DNA from: Mesorhizobium sp. B2-4-15
Lineage (GTDB): Bacteria > Pseudomonadota > Alphaproteobacteria > Rhizobiales > Rhizobiaceae
Assembly (NCBI RefSeq): GCF_006658505.1
Contig: NZ_VFUZ01000006.1
Location: 62,001-126,000 of the forward strand
Direction: 5' to 3'
DNA: 64,000 nucleotides
Shown here: piece by piece, positions 9,438 through 18,648 of the stretch
How the letters are laid out: every line of letters starts with the position of its first letter
Numbering within the stretch: position 1 is the stretch's first letter
Position numbers and translations under genes: made by a program
Notes under the pieces: generated by a model
What the model saw: only the letters and a program-made list of their open reading frames with translations
What the model was told of the DNA's origin: nothing
Database searches by the model: none

Positions 9438-10575
9438 CGGCGTCTTCCGGAAGCAGCGACGTGTCGGCCGGTGCGAAAAACAGCGGCACCCTGGCGCCGG
9501 GTTCCGGCAACGCCGTGGGCAGTTTCGTTGCCGAGACGCGCACCGGCGTGCCGTCGACATCGAGCACGAGATGGGTCAGTTCGCCCTGCCAGTGCACTTC
9601 CCTGAGTGTACCGACGATGCGGTTGGTGTGCTCGCTGTCGGCCGTCAGGCTGAGGTGCTGCGGCCTGATGCAGAGCAGGCTCTTGTCGCCGGCCTTCTCG
9701 TCACGACCGGCGCCGGTGAGCACGGCATCGCCGTGCCTTGCGGTGGCAAAGCCTTTCGATCCGACAGGTTCTTCAACCGTCACCGGCAGAAGGTTGGCGC
9801 GGCCGAGGAACTCGGCGGTAAAACGGTTTGGCGGACGGCGGTAGAGTTCCGTCGTCGGTCCGTGCGAACAGACCCTGCCGTCGCGCATGATGGCGATCTT
9901 GTCGGCGAGGGTCAGCGCCTCGGTCTGATCATGGGTGACATAGAGGATCGTCAGGCCCGGCAGGCTCCGGTGCAGGCGAGCGATCTCCTCGACCATGTTG
10001 CGGCGGATCTGCGCGTCGAGCGCCGAGAGCGGTTCGTCGAGCAGCAGCACGCGCGGCCGCACCGCCAGAGCCCGCGCAATCGCGACACGCTGCTGCTGGC
10101 CGCCCGAAAGCTCGCGCGGATAGCGCCTGGCAAAGGCAGACATGCCGACGGTGCCGAGTGCATCCTTGACCCGCTCGGCGATCAGCGCCTTGTCGGCGCC
10201 TTGTGCCCTGAGGCCGAAGGCAACGTTGTCCTCGACCCGCATATGCGGAAACAGCGCGTAATTCTGCACCACCATACCGAGACCACGCTCATAAGGCGGC
10301 AGGTCGGTGACGTCGGTGGCGCCGATGCGGATGCGGCCGCTTGCCGGCCGCACGAACCCGGCCACGGCCCGCAAGGCAGTGGTCTTGCCTGAGCCGGAAG
10401 GGCCGATCATCGCCAGGATCTCGCCCGGTGCGATGTCCAGGGTCAGCGGATGCAGCACGACATGCGCGCCATAGGCGACGCTGACCTTGTCGAAGTGGAC
10501 GTTGGAACCGGCGCCGCGAACCTTCGCGGCGTCGATATCCATGACACTGGTACCCGTGAAGGCGACGGCCGACAT
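9430..10575 (-). CDS. phnT: 2-aminoethylphosphonate-type ABC transporter ATP-binding protein (PhnT-like)
   Basis: The 381-aa ATPase shows Walker A GPSGSGKT, signature LSGGQQQR, Walker B LLLDEPLSALD and a THDQ switch, with a TOBE-type C-terminal domain. The start ATG at 10575 (MSAVAFTGTSVMDIDAAK) is preceded by GGGAGAA. It powers the two permeases encoded directly downstream. PotA/FbpC-type ATPases look alike; the AEP assignment comes from the neighbourhood and from the binding protein. Confidence 0.8.
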   Translation of the reverse strand: MSAVAFTGTSVMDIDAAKVRGAGSNVHFDKVSVAYGAHVVLHPLTLDIAPGEILAMIGPSGSGKTTALRAVAGFVRPASGRIRIGATDVTDLPPYERGLGMVVQNYALFPHMRVEDNVAFGLRAQGADKALIAERVKDALGTVGMSAFARRYPRELSGGQQQRVAIARALAVRPRVLLLDEPLSALDAQIRRNMVEEIARLHRSLPGLTILYVTHDQTEALTLADKIAIMRDGRVCSHGPTTELYRRPPNRFTAEFLGRANLLPVTVEEPVGSKGFATARHGDAVLTGAGRDEKAGDKSLLCIRPQHLSLTADSEHTNRIVGTLREVHWQGELTHLVLDVDGTPVRVSATKLPTALPEPGARVPLFFAPADTSLLPEDAGV

Positions 10576-10607
10576 GGCGTTGTTCTCCCGACTGGTTCCC
10601 TTGGAGA

Positions 10608-11636
10608 TCAACTTCCGGTCGCTTCGTTCCACTTCTTCACGTAATCGGGAAGCTTGGCCAGCGCGTCATCCCAGTTCGGCGACCAGATGGTCAGGCCCTT
10701 CATGGCCTCCTGCAACTTGGCGAAATTGGCGTCGGACGGCTTCACGTCCTTGCGGGCGGGCATACCGATGGCAATCGAGCTTACGGTGGACTGGGCTTCC
10801 TTGGACAACAGGAAGTCGATCAGCTTCTTGCCGTTGTCGGCGTTCGGCGCACCGGTGACCAAGCCGATTTCATAGGGCAGCGCGAAGGTGGAGCGGGTGC
10901 CGTCCGGACCAGCGGGCCAGAACACCTTGATGTTGGGATTGTCGGCCATCTGCGACATGTTCATCTGCAAATCGCCATTGGCGACATGCAATTCACCCTT
11001 GTTGACCAGCGCGGTCAGTTTGCCGGTCGAGGCGGACGGGCCGACATTGTTGTCCTGCAGTTTCTTCATGAAGGCGAAGCCCGCATCCTCGCCGCCGAAG
11101 GCGTGAATGATCTGCAGCATGACGGCGGTGCCGTCGCCGGCCTGGCCGGGAGTCGAATACTGGATCTTGCCCTTGAACTTCGGATCGAGCAGGTCGTTGT
11201 AGCTCTTCGGCGCTTCCGACAGCACGGCGCTGTTGTAGATGAAGTTCATGTAGTTGTTGACCAGCGGCCGGTACTTGTCGGTGCCGCCGTCGATCTGGGA
11301 AGCGGCCTCAGGCTTGTAATCCTGCAGCAGGCCGTCTGCGGCCGCGCGCTGGATGAAGGGCGGCAAGGTCACCAGAACATCGGCCTGCGGGTTCGACTTC
11401 TCCTTGGCGACACGCTCGACGACGCCGCCCGAACCTGCCTCGATATACTGCACGGTGATGCCGGTGGCCTTGGTGAAGGCGGCGAATTCGGTCTCGTACC
11501 AGCTGCCGTTGCCGTCATGCAGGCCATCGGCGGAATAGATGGTGACGACGCCGTCGGCGAGTGCCGGTCCGACGAGAGCGGCCGACGCGAGCAATGCGGC
11601 AAAGGCCGCGACCATGGTTGCGTTTCGTGATTTCAT
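10608..11636 (-). CDS. phnS: 2-aminoethylphosphonate ABC transporter substrate-binding protein (PhnS-like)
   Basis: The 342-aa periplasmic protein has a signal peptide ([20 protein letters not shown], cleavage after LADG or ALAD) and an Fbp/PhnS-type body: [20 protein letters not shown], then [15 protein letters not shown] and [12 protein letters not shown]. The start has the ribosome site AAAGGGGAA. It heads the transporter part of the phosphonate unit and is separated from the upstream hydroxyacid dehydrogenase by about 265 bp, which may hold its own promoter. An iron-binding role is less likely given the phn neighbours. Confidence 0.8.
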   Translation of the reverse strand: MKSRNATMVAAFAALLASAALVGPALADGVVTIYSADGLHDGNGSWYETEFAAFTKATGITVQYIEAGSGGVVERVAKEKSNPQADVLVTLPPFIQRAAADGLLQDYKPEAASQIDGGTDKYRPLVNNYMNFIYNSAVLSEAPKSYNDLLDPKFKGKIQYSTPGQAGDGTAVMLQIIHAFGGEDAGFAFMKKLQDNNVGPSASTGKLTALVNKGELHVANGDLQMNMSQMADNPNIKVFWPAGPDGTRSTFALPYEIGLVTGAPNADNGKKLIDFLLSKEAQSTVSSIAIGMPARKDVKPSDANFAKLQEAMKGLTIWSPNWDDALAKLPDYVKKWNEATGS

Positions 11637-11767
11637 GACCAGTTCCCCTTTATGATTGAAGGCACATTCTGCGATGCACTAGGACCAATCGGCTCGGTCT
11701 TTGACGGACGTTGAGCCGATTGGATGTCGTCGTTGTGACAACTCTGAGGATTGGGGATCGATAAGTA

Positions 11768-11785
11768 AAATCTATTTATTTTATG
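11768..11785. promoter_or_regulatory. Weak copy of the 18-bp phn promoter element
   Basis: AAATCTATTTATTTTATG at 11768-11785 matches the phnW and Na/Pi promoter elements at 12 and 11 of 18 positions. It lies 132-149 bp upstream of the PhnS-like gene in the same orientation as the other two copies. The surrounding 11750-11820 stretch is AT-rich, so chance similarity is possible. Confidence 0.25.
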
Positions 11786-11901
11786 ACAGGCAAACTTCCT
11801 CTGATATTTGTCATGGAACTGTCGCATCCATGTCGTGGACGTATTTCGGGTCGCGGAACCGGCCCGAGACAGGGTCCCTGAAAGTTAAAAGGTGATGGAA
11901 A

Positions 11902-12912
11902 TCAGGAGAATAAAACGCCTGCCGTCTGCGCCCGCAGACGAGGATCGAACGAGCGGACTGTCACCGGACGCCCGTCGAGTATTTCGAAGCAGCGGGCGAG
12001 CGTGTCCTCTTCAAGCCGGCGCATCGCTTCCGCCGTGAAAAATGTGAGATGCGGAAAGAGGATCACATTGTCGCGACCGAACAATGCGCTCATCGGATGG
12101 CCGGACTTCGCCAGAGGCTCGACCGAATAGACGTCCAGGCCAGCGCCGCCAATGCGCCCCGTGACGATCGCCTCGACCAGTGCCGCCTCATCGATCAGCG
12201 CGCCGCGAGAAACGTTGACGATGACGGCGGAAGTTTTCATGCAAGCGAGTTCGGCCTTGCCGATCAGGCCACGCGTCTTGTCGTTCAGCACACAATGGAT
12301 GGAAACGAAGTCGCAGGTCCGCAGCATGGTGTGGAGATCGTCGGCCTTCTCGATGCCAGCAGCGTGCATCGTCGCTGCATCGACGCCGGGATCGAAACCA
12401 AGAACCCGCGCGCGAAACCCTTGTCCGGCCATGCGCGCCATGCTGCGGCCGATCCTGCCGCAACCGACGAGCCCCAGCGTGGCGCCGGAAATATCGCGCC
12501 CAAGCCAACGCTGCTCGGGCCAGACCCAGCCATCGCGCGACACCGCCGCCGAAATGGCCGGCAGGCGCTTGGCCAGCGCGATCATCAGCGCAAAGGCGCC
12601 CTCCGCCACGGTTTCCTCGGCATATTCGGGCACATTGACGACCGGGATGCCGCGCCGCATCGCGGCCGGGATGTCGATGGCATCGATGCCGACGCCATAT
12701 TTGACGATGCCCTTCAATCTGGTAGCCGCGTCGATCACCCCAGCGGTGATCGGTGTGTAGCACATGAGCAGAAGATCGGCGTCGGCGACCGCACTGATGA
12801 GCTTGGCTTCGGGAATGCCGTCGGGCAGCGTCACCAGTTCGACGCCCCTCGCCCGCAAGCCGGCATCGATGCCGGGGCATTCGAATTCCTGGTCGGTACG
12901 CACGGCCTTCAT
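11902..12912 (-). CDS. D-isomer-specific 2-hydroxyacid dehydrogenase in the phosphonate operon
   Basis: The 336-aa protein has the family layout: a split catalytic domain, the NAD-binding motif GLVGCGRIGRSMARMA and the Arg/Glu/His triad in VNVSRGALIDE, LDVYSVEPL and LFPHLTFFTAEA. It starts 3 nt after the stop of the PbfA-like gene, so the two are co-transcribed. The standard PhnWYA pathway needs no such enzyme; it may oxidise or reduce a 2-hydroxy or 2-oxo phosphonate, or glyoxylate or pyruvate formed by transamination (inference). It is not obviously a phosphite dehydrogenase. Confidence 0.85.
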   Translation of the reverse strand: MKAVRTDQEFECPGIDAGLRARGVELVTLPDGIPEAKLISAVADADLLLMCYTPITAGVIDAATRLKGIVKYGVGIDAIDIPAAMRRGIPVVNVPEYAEETVAEGAFALMIALAKRLPAISAAVSRDGWVWPEQRWLGRDISGATLGLVGCGRIGRSMARMAGQGFRARVLGFDPGVDAATMHAAGIEKADDLHTMLRTCDFVSIHCVLNDKTRGLIGKAELACMKTSAVIVNVSRGALIDEAALVEAIVTGRIGGAGLDVYSVEPLAKSGHPMSALFGRDNVILFPHLTFFTAEAMRRLEEDTLARCFEILDGRPVTVRSFDPRLRAQTAGVLFS

Positions 12913-12914
12913 GA

Positions 12915-14273
12915 TCAGGCCGCCAGCACCGCGGCCTCGACGACATCGAGCGCGCGGTCGAGATCGGGTTTCGAGATGACCAGCGGCGGCGAGAGCGTCA
13001 GCACATTACCTTGGCTGATTTTGAAGCTCAGCCCTTGCTCCAGGCACGTGTAGAAGACGCGTTCCGCAAGTTCACGTGCCGGCTGGCGGGAAGCTCGGTC
13101 CTTGACGAGTTCGACGCCGACCATCAGCCCCCTGCCCCTGACGTCGCCGACATGAGGCGAGCGCGCCATCAGATCCTGCATGCGTCCGAGCATATGCCGG
13201 CCGAGTTCGGCCGAGCGCTCGACCAGCCCTTCTTCCAGGATAATGTCGATTGTCGTCAGCGCGGCGCGGGTCGTCACCGGGTTCTTCTCGTGGGTGTAAT
13301 GGCCGATGGCAAAGCCGCCCGTGACGTCGAGATCGCGGCGGGCAATCACGGCGGCGATCGGCAAGATGCCGCCGCCGAGCGATTTGCCGAGAACGACGAT
13401 GTCGGGCGTCACGCCATCATGGTCGTGGGCGAAGAATTTTCCCGTCTTGCCGAGCCCGGTCGGGATCTCGTCGAAGATCAGCAGTGTGCCGTGCTGGTCG
13501 CAGGCCTCGCGCACGCGCTTCCAGAAACCGGGCGGCGGCGGGTTTGGCGTCGCCCGCATCGGTTCGGCGACGACCGCCGCCACGTCCTGCTCGCGGCCGA
13601 GCACATAGGCAATCATGTTGGCGCAGGCGAGCCCGGACGCTTCCAGTGAATCGTGGCCGTAGGGGCAGCGATAGCCGTCCCAGGGTGCGACATGTTCGGT
13701 GCCGGTCATCATCGGGCCGGCGATATGGGAGCGGAAGGTCGCCTCGCCGCCGACACTCGCCGCACCGAAGCCGGCGCCGTGGAAAGCATCCCAGAATGAT
13801 ACCGTCTTGAAGCGGCCGGTGGCTGCACGCGCGATCTTCAGCGCGACCTCGATGGCATCCGAGCCGCCCGTGGTGAACAGCACCTTGCCGAGATCGCCGG
13901 GCGCAAGTGCCGCCAATTTCTCGGCCAGTTCGACCGCGGGCTCGCAAGTGAAGCGGCGCGGCGCAAAGCAGAGCTCGTCGAGCTGCTTCTTGATCGCGGC
14001 AACCAGCCTTGGATGGCCGTAACCAAGGTGATGCACGCTGTTGCCATGGAAATCCATGAAGCGCCGGCCGGCCGTATCCTCGATCCAGATGCCTTCCGCT
14101 TTGGCGATCGTCGACAGGCAGGGACTGGACAGGCTCTGGTGCATGAAGGCGGCAGCGTCGCGGTCGAGCAGGCCGCGGATACGCGGATCATCCTGGCCGG
14201 CGTCCCAGCGGCCGCGCGCCGCCGTGGTGTTGGAATCGCCCTCGGTATGCACAAGCTCAGATATTGCGGCCAT
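12915..14273 (-). CDS. pbfA: Class-III PLP enzyme, probable (R)-1-hydroxy-2-aminoethylphosphonate ammonia-lyase (PbfA)
   Basis: The 452-aa protein is a fold-type I, class-III aminotransferase homologue: GNSVHHLGYGHP near the N-terminus, the cofactor-binding aspartate in LLIFDEIPTGLGKTG and the Schiff-base lysine in VVLGKSLGGGILP. In AEP clusters that encode PhnW and PhnY, this family member is known as PbfA. PbfA eliminates ammonia from hydroxylated AEP to give phosphonoacetaldehyde, the PhnY substrate. The position next to phnY supports that role over a simple transaminase. The assignment rests on family resemblance plus context. Confidence 0.75.
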   Translation of the reverse strand: MAAISELVHTEGDSNTTAARGRWDAGQDDPRIRGLLDRDAAAFMHQSLSSPCLSTIAKAEGIWIEDTAGRRFMDFHGNSVHHLGYGHPRLVAAIKKQLDELCFAPRRFTCEPAVELAEKLAALAPGDLGKVLFTTGGSDAIEVALKIARAATGRFKTVSFWDAFHGAGFGAASVGGEATFRSHIAGPMMTGTEHVAPWDGYRCPYGHDSLEASGLACANMIAYVLGREQDVAAVVAEPMRATPNPPPPGFWKRVREACDQHGTLLIFDEIPTGLGKTGKFFAHDHDGVTPDIVVLGKSLGGGILPIAAVIARRDLDVTGGFAIGHYTHEKNPVTTRAALTTIDIILEEGLVERSAELGRHMLGRMQDLMARSPHVGDVRGRGLMVGVELVKDRASRQPARELAERVFYTCLEQGLSFKISQGNVLTLSPPLVISKPDLDRALDVVEAAVLAA

Positions 14274-14345
14274 AACCCTCTCCGAAACGCGAATGAGGGA
14301 GCGTGGACGCCCCCTCGATTTATCCTGCCAGCCAGTGTGATCCGG

Positions 14346-15803
14346 TCAGGACCAGGGCAGCGAAAACGTCTTCACATTGGTATAGCTCTTCATCGCCTCG
14401 ATGACGCCTTCCTTGTAGCCATTGCCCGAATCCTTGATGCCGCCAAAGGGCGACATCTCGATGCGGTAGCCCGGCACTTCCCAGATATTGACCGTGCCGA
14501 CCTGCAGACCGGCGATGTATTTCTGCATGCGGGGAAACGAGTTGGTGCAGACGCCCGACGACAGGCCGAAGGCGGTCGAGTTGGAGAGCGCAATGAGTGC
14601 CTCGTCATTGTCAGGCGCGCGCACGATCGGGATGATCGGCCCAAACGTTTCTTCCATCACCAGTTCCGACTTATGCGGTACGCGATCGACGACGATCGGC
14701 GGCAGCAGCGCACCCTGGCGGCCCGGATTGTAGAGGATCTCGGCACCTTGCTCGGCGGCCATGTGGACGCGGGCTTCGAACAACGCCGCCGCCTTCTCGT
14801 GCACGACGGTGCCGAGATCGGTCGAACGGTCCATCGGATCGCCGAAGCGGATCTTCTTTGCCCGCTCCAGCACCAGCGGCACGAAACGGTCGGCGACGCT
14901 TTCCTGGACGAGGATGCGCTTGACCGCCGTGCAGCGCTGGCCGGAATTCTTCGTCGCACCCGCGACCGCGAGATCGGCGGCCTTGGCCAGATCCTCATCG
15001 GAGAGGTCGTTGAGGATGATCAGCGGATCGTTGCCGCCGAGTTCCAGCACCTGGCGCTTGTAGCCGGCAATGCGCGCGATCATCTTGCCGACAGGCACAC
15101 CGCCGGTGAAGGTGATCAGGTCGATGTTCTCGTTGGTGATCATTTCGTTGCCGATGTCGGCCGGCCAGCCGGTCACCACCGAGAGCATTTCCGGCGGCAG
15201 GCCGGCTTCGTAGAGGATGTCGGCGAGCAGCAGCGCCGTCATCGGCGTCAGTTCGGTCGGCTTCACCACCACGCAATTGTTGGTGGCGATCGCCGGCGCC
15301 ACCTTGTGCGAAACCATGTTGAGCGGATGGTTGAACGGCGTGATCGCGGAGATCGCCTTCAGCGGCTCGCGGGTGGTGAAGATCTTGCGCGCCTTGCCAT
15401 GCGGTGTGAGATCGCAGGAGAAAATCTGGCCGTCGTCCTGGATGCACATCTGCGCCGACAGCGTGAACACGTCATAGGCGCGGCCGACTTCATAGAGCGA
15501 GTCTGTCTTGGAGATGCCGAGCTCAAGTGTGATGAGATCAGAGATTTCCTCCTTGCGCGCGGCCAGCGCTTCGGCGGTACGGAACAGGATCTGCTGCCGC
15601 TCGTAACGCGTCAGCTTCGACCTGTAGCCGGCCGCGATTTCGAAGGCCTGGCGGGCGTGTTCGGCGCGACCGGCAGGCACAGTGCCGATGACAGCATTGG
15701 TATAGGGGTAGTGGACGGGAACGACGCCGTCGGCGTCGACCTTGCGTCCTGCGATGCGCATCGGTTCATGGCGCACCTTGATCGAAGTATCGAGCTTAGT
15801 CAT
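14346..15803 (-). CDS. phnY: Phosphonoacetaldehyde dehydrogenase (PhnY)
   Basis: The 485-aa aldehyde dehydrogenase has the catalytic Cys in [10 protein letters not shown], the general-base Glu in LELGGNDP and the N of TPFNHPLN. Start at 15803 ([15 protein letters not shown]); the longer frame would run into the palindromic repeat upstream. PhnY oxidises phosphonoacetaldehyde to phosphonoacetate with NAD. phnA and phnW lie upstream on the same strand, so the full AEP to acetate plus Pi route is encoded here. Confidence 0.88.
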   Translation of the reverse strand: MTKLDTSIKVRHEPMRIAGRKVDADGVVPVHYPYTNAVIGTVPAGRAEHARQAFEIAAGYRSKLTRYERQQILFRTAEALAARKEEISDLITLELGISKTDSLYEVGRAYDVFTLSAQMCIQDDGQIFSCDLTPHGKARKIFTTREPLKAISAITPFNHPLNMVSHKVAPAIATNNCVVVKPTELTPMTALLLADILYEAGLPPEMLSVVTGWPADIGNEMITNENIDLITFTGGVPVGKMIARIAGYKRQVLELGGNDPLIILNDLSDEDLAKAADLAVAGATKNSGQRCTAVKRILVQESVADRFVPLVLERAKKIRFGDPMDRSTDLGTVVHEKAAALFEARVHMAAEQGAEILYNPGRQGALLPPIVVDRVPHKSELVMEETFGPIIPIVRAPDNDEALIALSNSTAFGLSSGVCTNSFPRMQKYIAGLQVGTVNIWEVPGYRIEMSPFGGIKDSGNGYKEGVIEAMKSYTNVKTFSLPWS

Positions 15804-15844
15804 GGGCTCTGTTCCAGCAATGTGTGGGCGTGTTGTAGCAGAGG

Positions 15845-16028
15845 ATCGACCCCCACTCCGGCCCTTCGGGCCACCTCTCCCCCGATCGACGGGGGAGAGG
15901 AAGTTCGGCAACGTCAGCGCCCCATCGTTTCCAAGCCAAAGCGCGGCAGGATCAGCTTGGCGCCCTTCCTCTCCCCCCGTCGATCGGAGGAGAGGTGCCG
16001 AGCGGAGCGAGGCGGAGTGGGGGTCGAC
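15845..16028. repeat. Palindromic intergenic repeat inside the phosphonate operon
   Basis: Outer arms TCGACCCCCACTCCG (15846-15860) and its reverse complement (16014-16028) enclose two internal hairpins of CCTCTCCCC type (15874-15900 and 15968-15995). The whole element fills the phnY-phnA gap and can fold into a long branched structure. Similar two-hairpin elements lie at 29445-29593 and 31787-31913. They resemble the mobile palindromic units common in rhizobia. Confidence 0.75.
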
Positions 16029-16040
16029 ATCAGGCTCAGC

Positions 16041-17297
16041 CTACGCCAAAGCCGCCGCCATGGTGGCGTAGTAGAAGGCGTCGAAATTGCGCAAGGTTGG
16101 CTCGTTGGGCAGGTCCGGCAACACGCGGTTGACGATGAACGGCACTTGCTGCTCGGTCAGCCCGCCATGCGAGCGCAGCGGTTCGTCGAGGGCCGCGAGA
16201 TCATGCCGGTGTTCGCTGGTGCCAATGGTCTTGTTCTCGGTCGAGATCAGCACGATGTCGCCGATGCGGTCGGCCGGCAATTCGAAACGTTCGCAGGCCG
16301 TCGGGCTGTCGACGACCAGCATGATACCGTCGACCTTGGCCAGACGCGCCATGATGTCGGCCTGGTCCGCGCCATCAGGCAGATAGGCGGTGGCGAACGA
16401 GCCGAGGGCGCCATGGTGCACGACATAGGGGTCGGTGATCGGCAGGATCACGCGGGCGGCGTCCTTTCCCAGCCATTCGTCGAGCAGGTCCTGGACATAG
16501 ACGACGTCGGGCGAGCCGTCGGCCTTGTGCTTGGGCTTCATGCCATGGTCGGCGGTGACGACGATCGCCGCGCCCAGCGCATCAAGCTCGGTCAGATACC
16601 TGTCGAACATCTCGTAGAAGGCATTGGCCTGAGGCACGCCCGGCGCATATTTGTGCTGCACATAGTCGGTGGTGGTCAGGTACATGATATCTGGGCGGAA
16701 TTCCTTCAGCAGCTGGACGCCTGCGGCGAAGACGAATTCCGACAGCTCAGCCGAATAGACTTCCGGCACCTGCAGCCCGAAGTGCTTGGAGGCATTGTCG
16801 ATGCCGTGCTCGGCCTTGGTGGTGGTGTCGGACTTTTCCGCCGAGAAGCACAGCGCACGGCCTTCGTCGAAGGCAAGCCCCTTGCCGAGCAGCGCCCGCA
16901 ATTTGTCCTTGGCGGTTACCACGGCAACCTTGGCGCCGGCGTCGTAGAAGGCCTGGAAGATGGTCGGCGCGCGCAGGAAGCGCGGGTCGTTCATCATCAC
17001 TTCCTTGCCGGTCTCACGCTCGTAGAGATAGTTGCCGCAGATGCCATGCACCGACGGTGGACGACCGGTGGCGATCGAGAGATTGTTAGGGTTGGTGAAG
17101 CTCGGGATGACCGAGTGCGCCATGCGCACCGTGCCCTTCTGCTTGATCCTGATCAAAGCCGGCATCAGCCCGGCATGAATAGCCTCGTCGAGATAGGCCG
17201 GCTCGCAGCCATCTAGGCAGATGGCGATGGCGGGCACGCGCGGCCAGGCGTAGGTGCGGCCGTTGACGGCGACGTTGACGGGAGACATCTGGTTCAT
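16041..17297 (-). CDS. phnA: Phosphonoacetate hydrolase (PhnA)
   Basis: The 418-aa protein is an alkaline-phosphatase-superfamily metal hydrolase: the metal Asp in ICLDGCEPAYLDEA, nucleophile threonine region in SFTNPNNLSIATG, and metal ligands in VVTADHGM and LRSHGGLTEQ. Those features and the size match PhnA, which splits phosphonoacetate to acetate and phosphate. The start MNQMSPVNVAVNGRTYAWPR follows AAGGATTTTCG. The gene is between phnW and phnY. Confidence 0.9.
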   Translation of the reverse strand: MNQMSPVNVAVNGRTYAWPRVPAIAICLDGCEPAYLDEAIHAGLMPALIRIKQKGTVRMAHSVIPSFTNPNNLSIATGRPPSVHGICGNYLYERETGKEVMMNDPRFLRAPTIFQAFYDAGAKVAVVTAKDKLRALLGKGLAFDEGRALCFSAEKSDTTTKAEHGIDNASKHFGLQVPEVYSAELSEFVFAAGVQLLKEFRPDIMYLTTTDYVQHKYAPGVPQANAFYEMFDRYLTELDALGAAIVVTADHGMKPKHKADGSPDVVYVQDLLDEWLGKDAARVILPITDPYVVHHGALGSFATAYLPDGADQADIMARLAKVDGIMLVVDSPTACERFELPADRIGDIVLISTENKTIGTSEHRHDLAALDEPLRSHGGLTEQQVPFIVNRVLPDLPNEPTLRNFDAFYYATMAAALA

Positions 17298-17323
17298 CGA
17301 AAATCCTTTGAAATCCTGCCGCT

Positions 17324-18523
17324 TCAGGCGGCGAGTTTGGCACGCTCGGCGATTGCCGCGGCGGGTGGAGCGGCGGTGTCGACGCCCATTTCCTTCAGTG
17401 ACTCCGCCGCCGCCTCGACGACGCGGCGCATGACATGTTCGTCCATCTGGCCGATGCAGCCGACGCGGAAGGAATCCACGACCGTCAGCTTGCCCGGATA
17501 GATGATGAAGCCCTTGTCCTTCATCAGCTCGTAGAAGCGATCAAAGGCGAAGTTGGCATGGGCCGGATTGAAGAAGGTGACGATGATCGGCGACAGCCAA
17601 CGGTCCTTCAGCAAGGTCTCGAAACCGAGTTCGCGCATGCCGGCCACCATCACGTCGCGATTCCTGCTGTAGCGGGCGCCACGGCCGGCGACGCCGCCCT
17701 CGGCTTCGTGCTGGCGCAGCGCTTCGAGGAAAGCCGCGACGACATGCGTCGGCGGCGTGTAGCGCCACTGGCCGGTCTTGTTCATATGTGCCCATTGTGC
17801 GTGAACGTCGAGCGACAGCGAATGGCTGCGGCCCTTGGCGCCCTCGAGTTCGCTCTTGCGGGCGATGATGAAGCCGAAGCCCGGCACACCCTCGATGCAT
17901 TTGTTGGCGGAGGAAACCATCGCCTCGTAGCGGATTTCGTTGACGTCGAGCGCGACCGCGCCGAAGGCGCTCATGGAATCGACCAGCAGCTTGCGGCCCT
18001 TGGCTTGGACGGCCTCGGCAATCTCGGCGACCGGATTGAGGATGCCCGAACTCGTTTCGCAATGGATGGCGATGACATGCGTGATGGCGGGGTCGGCCTC
18101 CAGGGCTGCCGCCACCTCGTCGCCGCGCGGCGGCAGATAGTCGCCCTTGTCGATCAGCGTATAGGCACGACCGAGATACTGCATGGTCTGCGCCGCACGC
18201 AGGCCATAGGCGCCATTGGCCAGCACCAGGACCTTGCCGTCCCGGGGCACGAACGAGCCCAGCATCGCCTCGACGCAGAAGGAGCCGCTGCCCTGCATCG
18301 GCACGCAATCGAATTCGCCTTTCGCGTCACCGGTCAGCGCCAGCAGGCGGCGGCGCATGTCTGATGTCATGGCGCGGAAGTCGCCGTCCCACGATCCCCA
18401 GTCGCGCAGCATGGCCTGCTTGACCGAATAGGCCGTGGTGAGCGGGCCCGGGGTCAAGAGATAGGGCTCGCCCAGCGCCGGCATGGCCAGCGGCTCCGCG
18501 GCAAATTTCGTCTCGGCGAGCAT
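17324..18523 (-). CDS. phnW: 2-aminoethylphosphonate:pyruvate aminotransferase (PhnW)
   Basis: The 399-aa class-V aminotransferase has the PhnW N-terminal signature YLLTPGPLTTAYSVKQAML, then RDWGSWDGDF and the PLP lysine region SSANKCIEGVPGFGF. It transfers the amino group of AEP to pyruvate, giving phosphonoacetaldehyde and alanine. The C-terminus carries about 25 extra alanine-rich residues (TAAPPAAAIAERAKLAA). The start ATG at 18523 follows the strong site GGAGGACACCC. A conserved 18-bp element lies 69-86 bp upstream. Confidence 0.93.
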   Translation of the reverse strand: MLAETKFAAEPLAMPALGEPYLLTPGPLTTAYSVKQAMLRDWGSWDGDFRAMTSDMRRRLLALTGDAKGEFDCVPMQGSGSFCVEAMLGSFVPRDGKVLVLANGAYGLRAAQTMQYLGRAYTLIDKGDYLPPRGDEVAAALEADPAITHVIAIHCETSSGILNPVAEIAEAVQAKGRKLLVDSMSAFGAVALDVNEIRYEAMVSSANKCIEGVPGFGFIIARKSELEGAKGRSHSLSLDVHAQWAHMNKTGQWRYTPPTHVVAAFLEALRQHEAEGGVAGRGARYSRNRDVMVAGMRELGFETLLKDRWLSPIIVTFFNPAHANFAFDRFYELMKDKGFIIYPGKLTVVDSFRVGCIGQMDEHVMRRVVEAAAESLKEMGVDTAAPPAAAIAERAKLAA

Positions 18524-18591
18524 GGGTGTCCTCCGACAGGTCGCTGCTTTTTTGATGCGGCCTTACTCTCGGCCGGAATGACATATTTGTA

Positions 18592-18609
18592 AAATCGTTA
18601 TTTTGTATC
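18592..18609. promoter_or_regulatory. Conserved 18-bp element in the phnW promoter
   Basis: AAATCGTTATTTTGTATC at 18592-18609 matches AAATCGTTCATTTCTATC at 20431-20448 in 15 of 18 positions. It lies in the 125-bp gap between phnW and the Na/Pi gene, 69-86 bp before the phnW start. A LysR operator is likely because the second copy is in the lysR promoter (inference). Confidence 0.5.
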
Positions 18610-18648
18610 GAAGTATCGATTTCCACGATGATAGGATTGCCATCTCTG

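Noticed and set aside
10608..11636. Ferric iron-binding protein of an FbpABC transporter
   Set aside because: The fold is related, but the genes for AEP degradation upstream on the same strand and the PhnS-like N-terminal pattern favour AEP.
11902..12912. Phosphite dehydrogenase (PtxD)
   Set aside because: The family is right and phosphorus genes are near, but the sequence does not resemble PtxD closely and no phosphite transporter genes are present.
14013..17216. A 1067-codon open frame on the plus strand across the phnY-phnA region
   Set aside because: It is antisense to pbfA, phnY and phnA, which have clear family motifs. Long antisense frames are common in high-GC DNA, and its translation has no domain and an Arg/His-rich composition.
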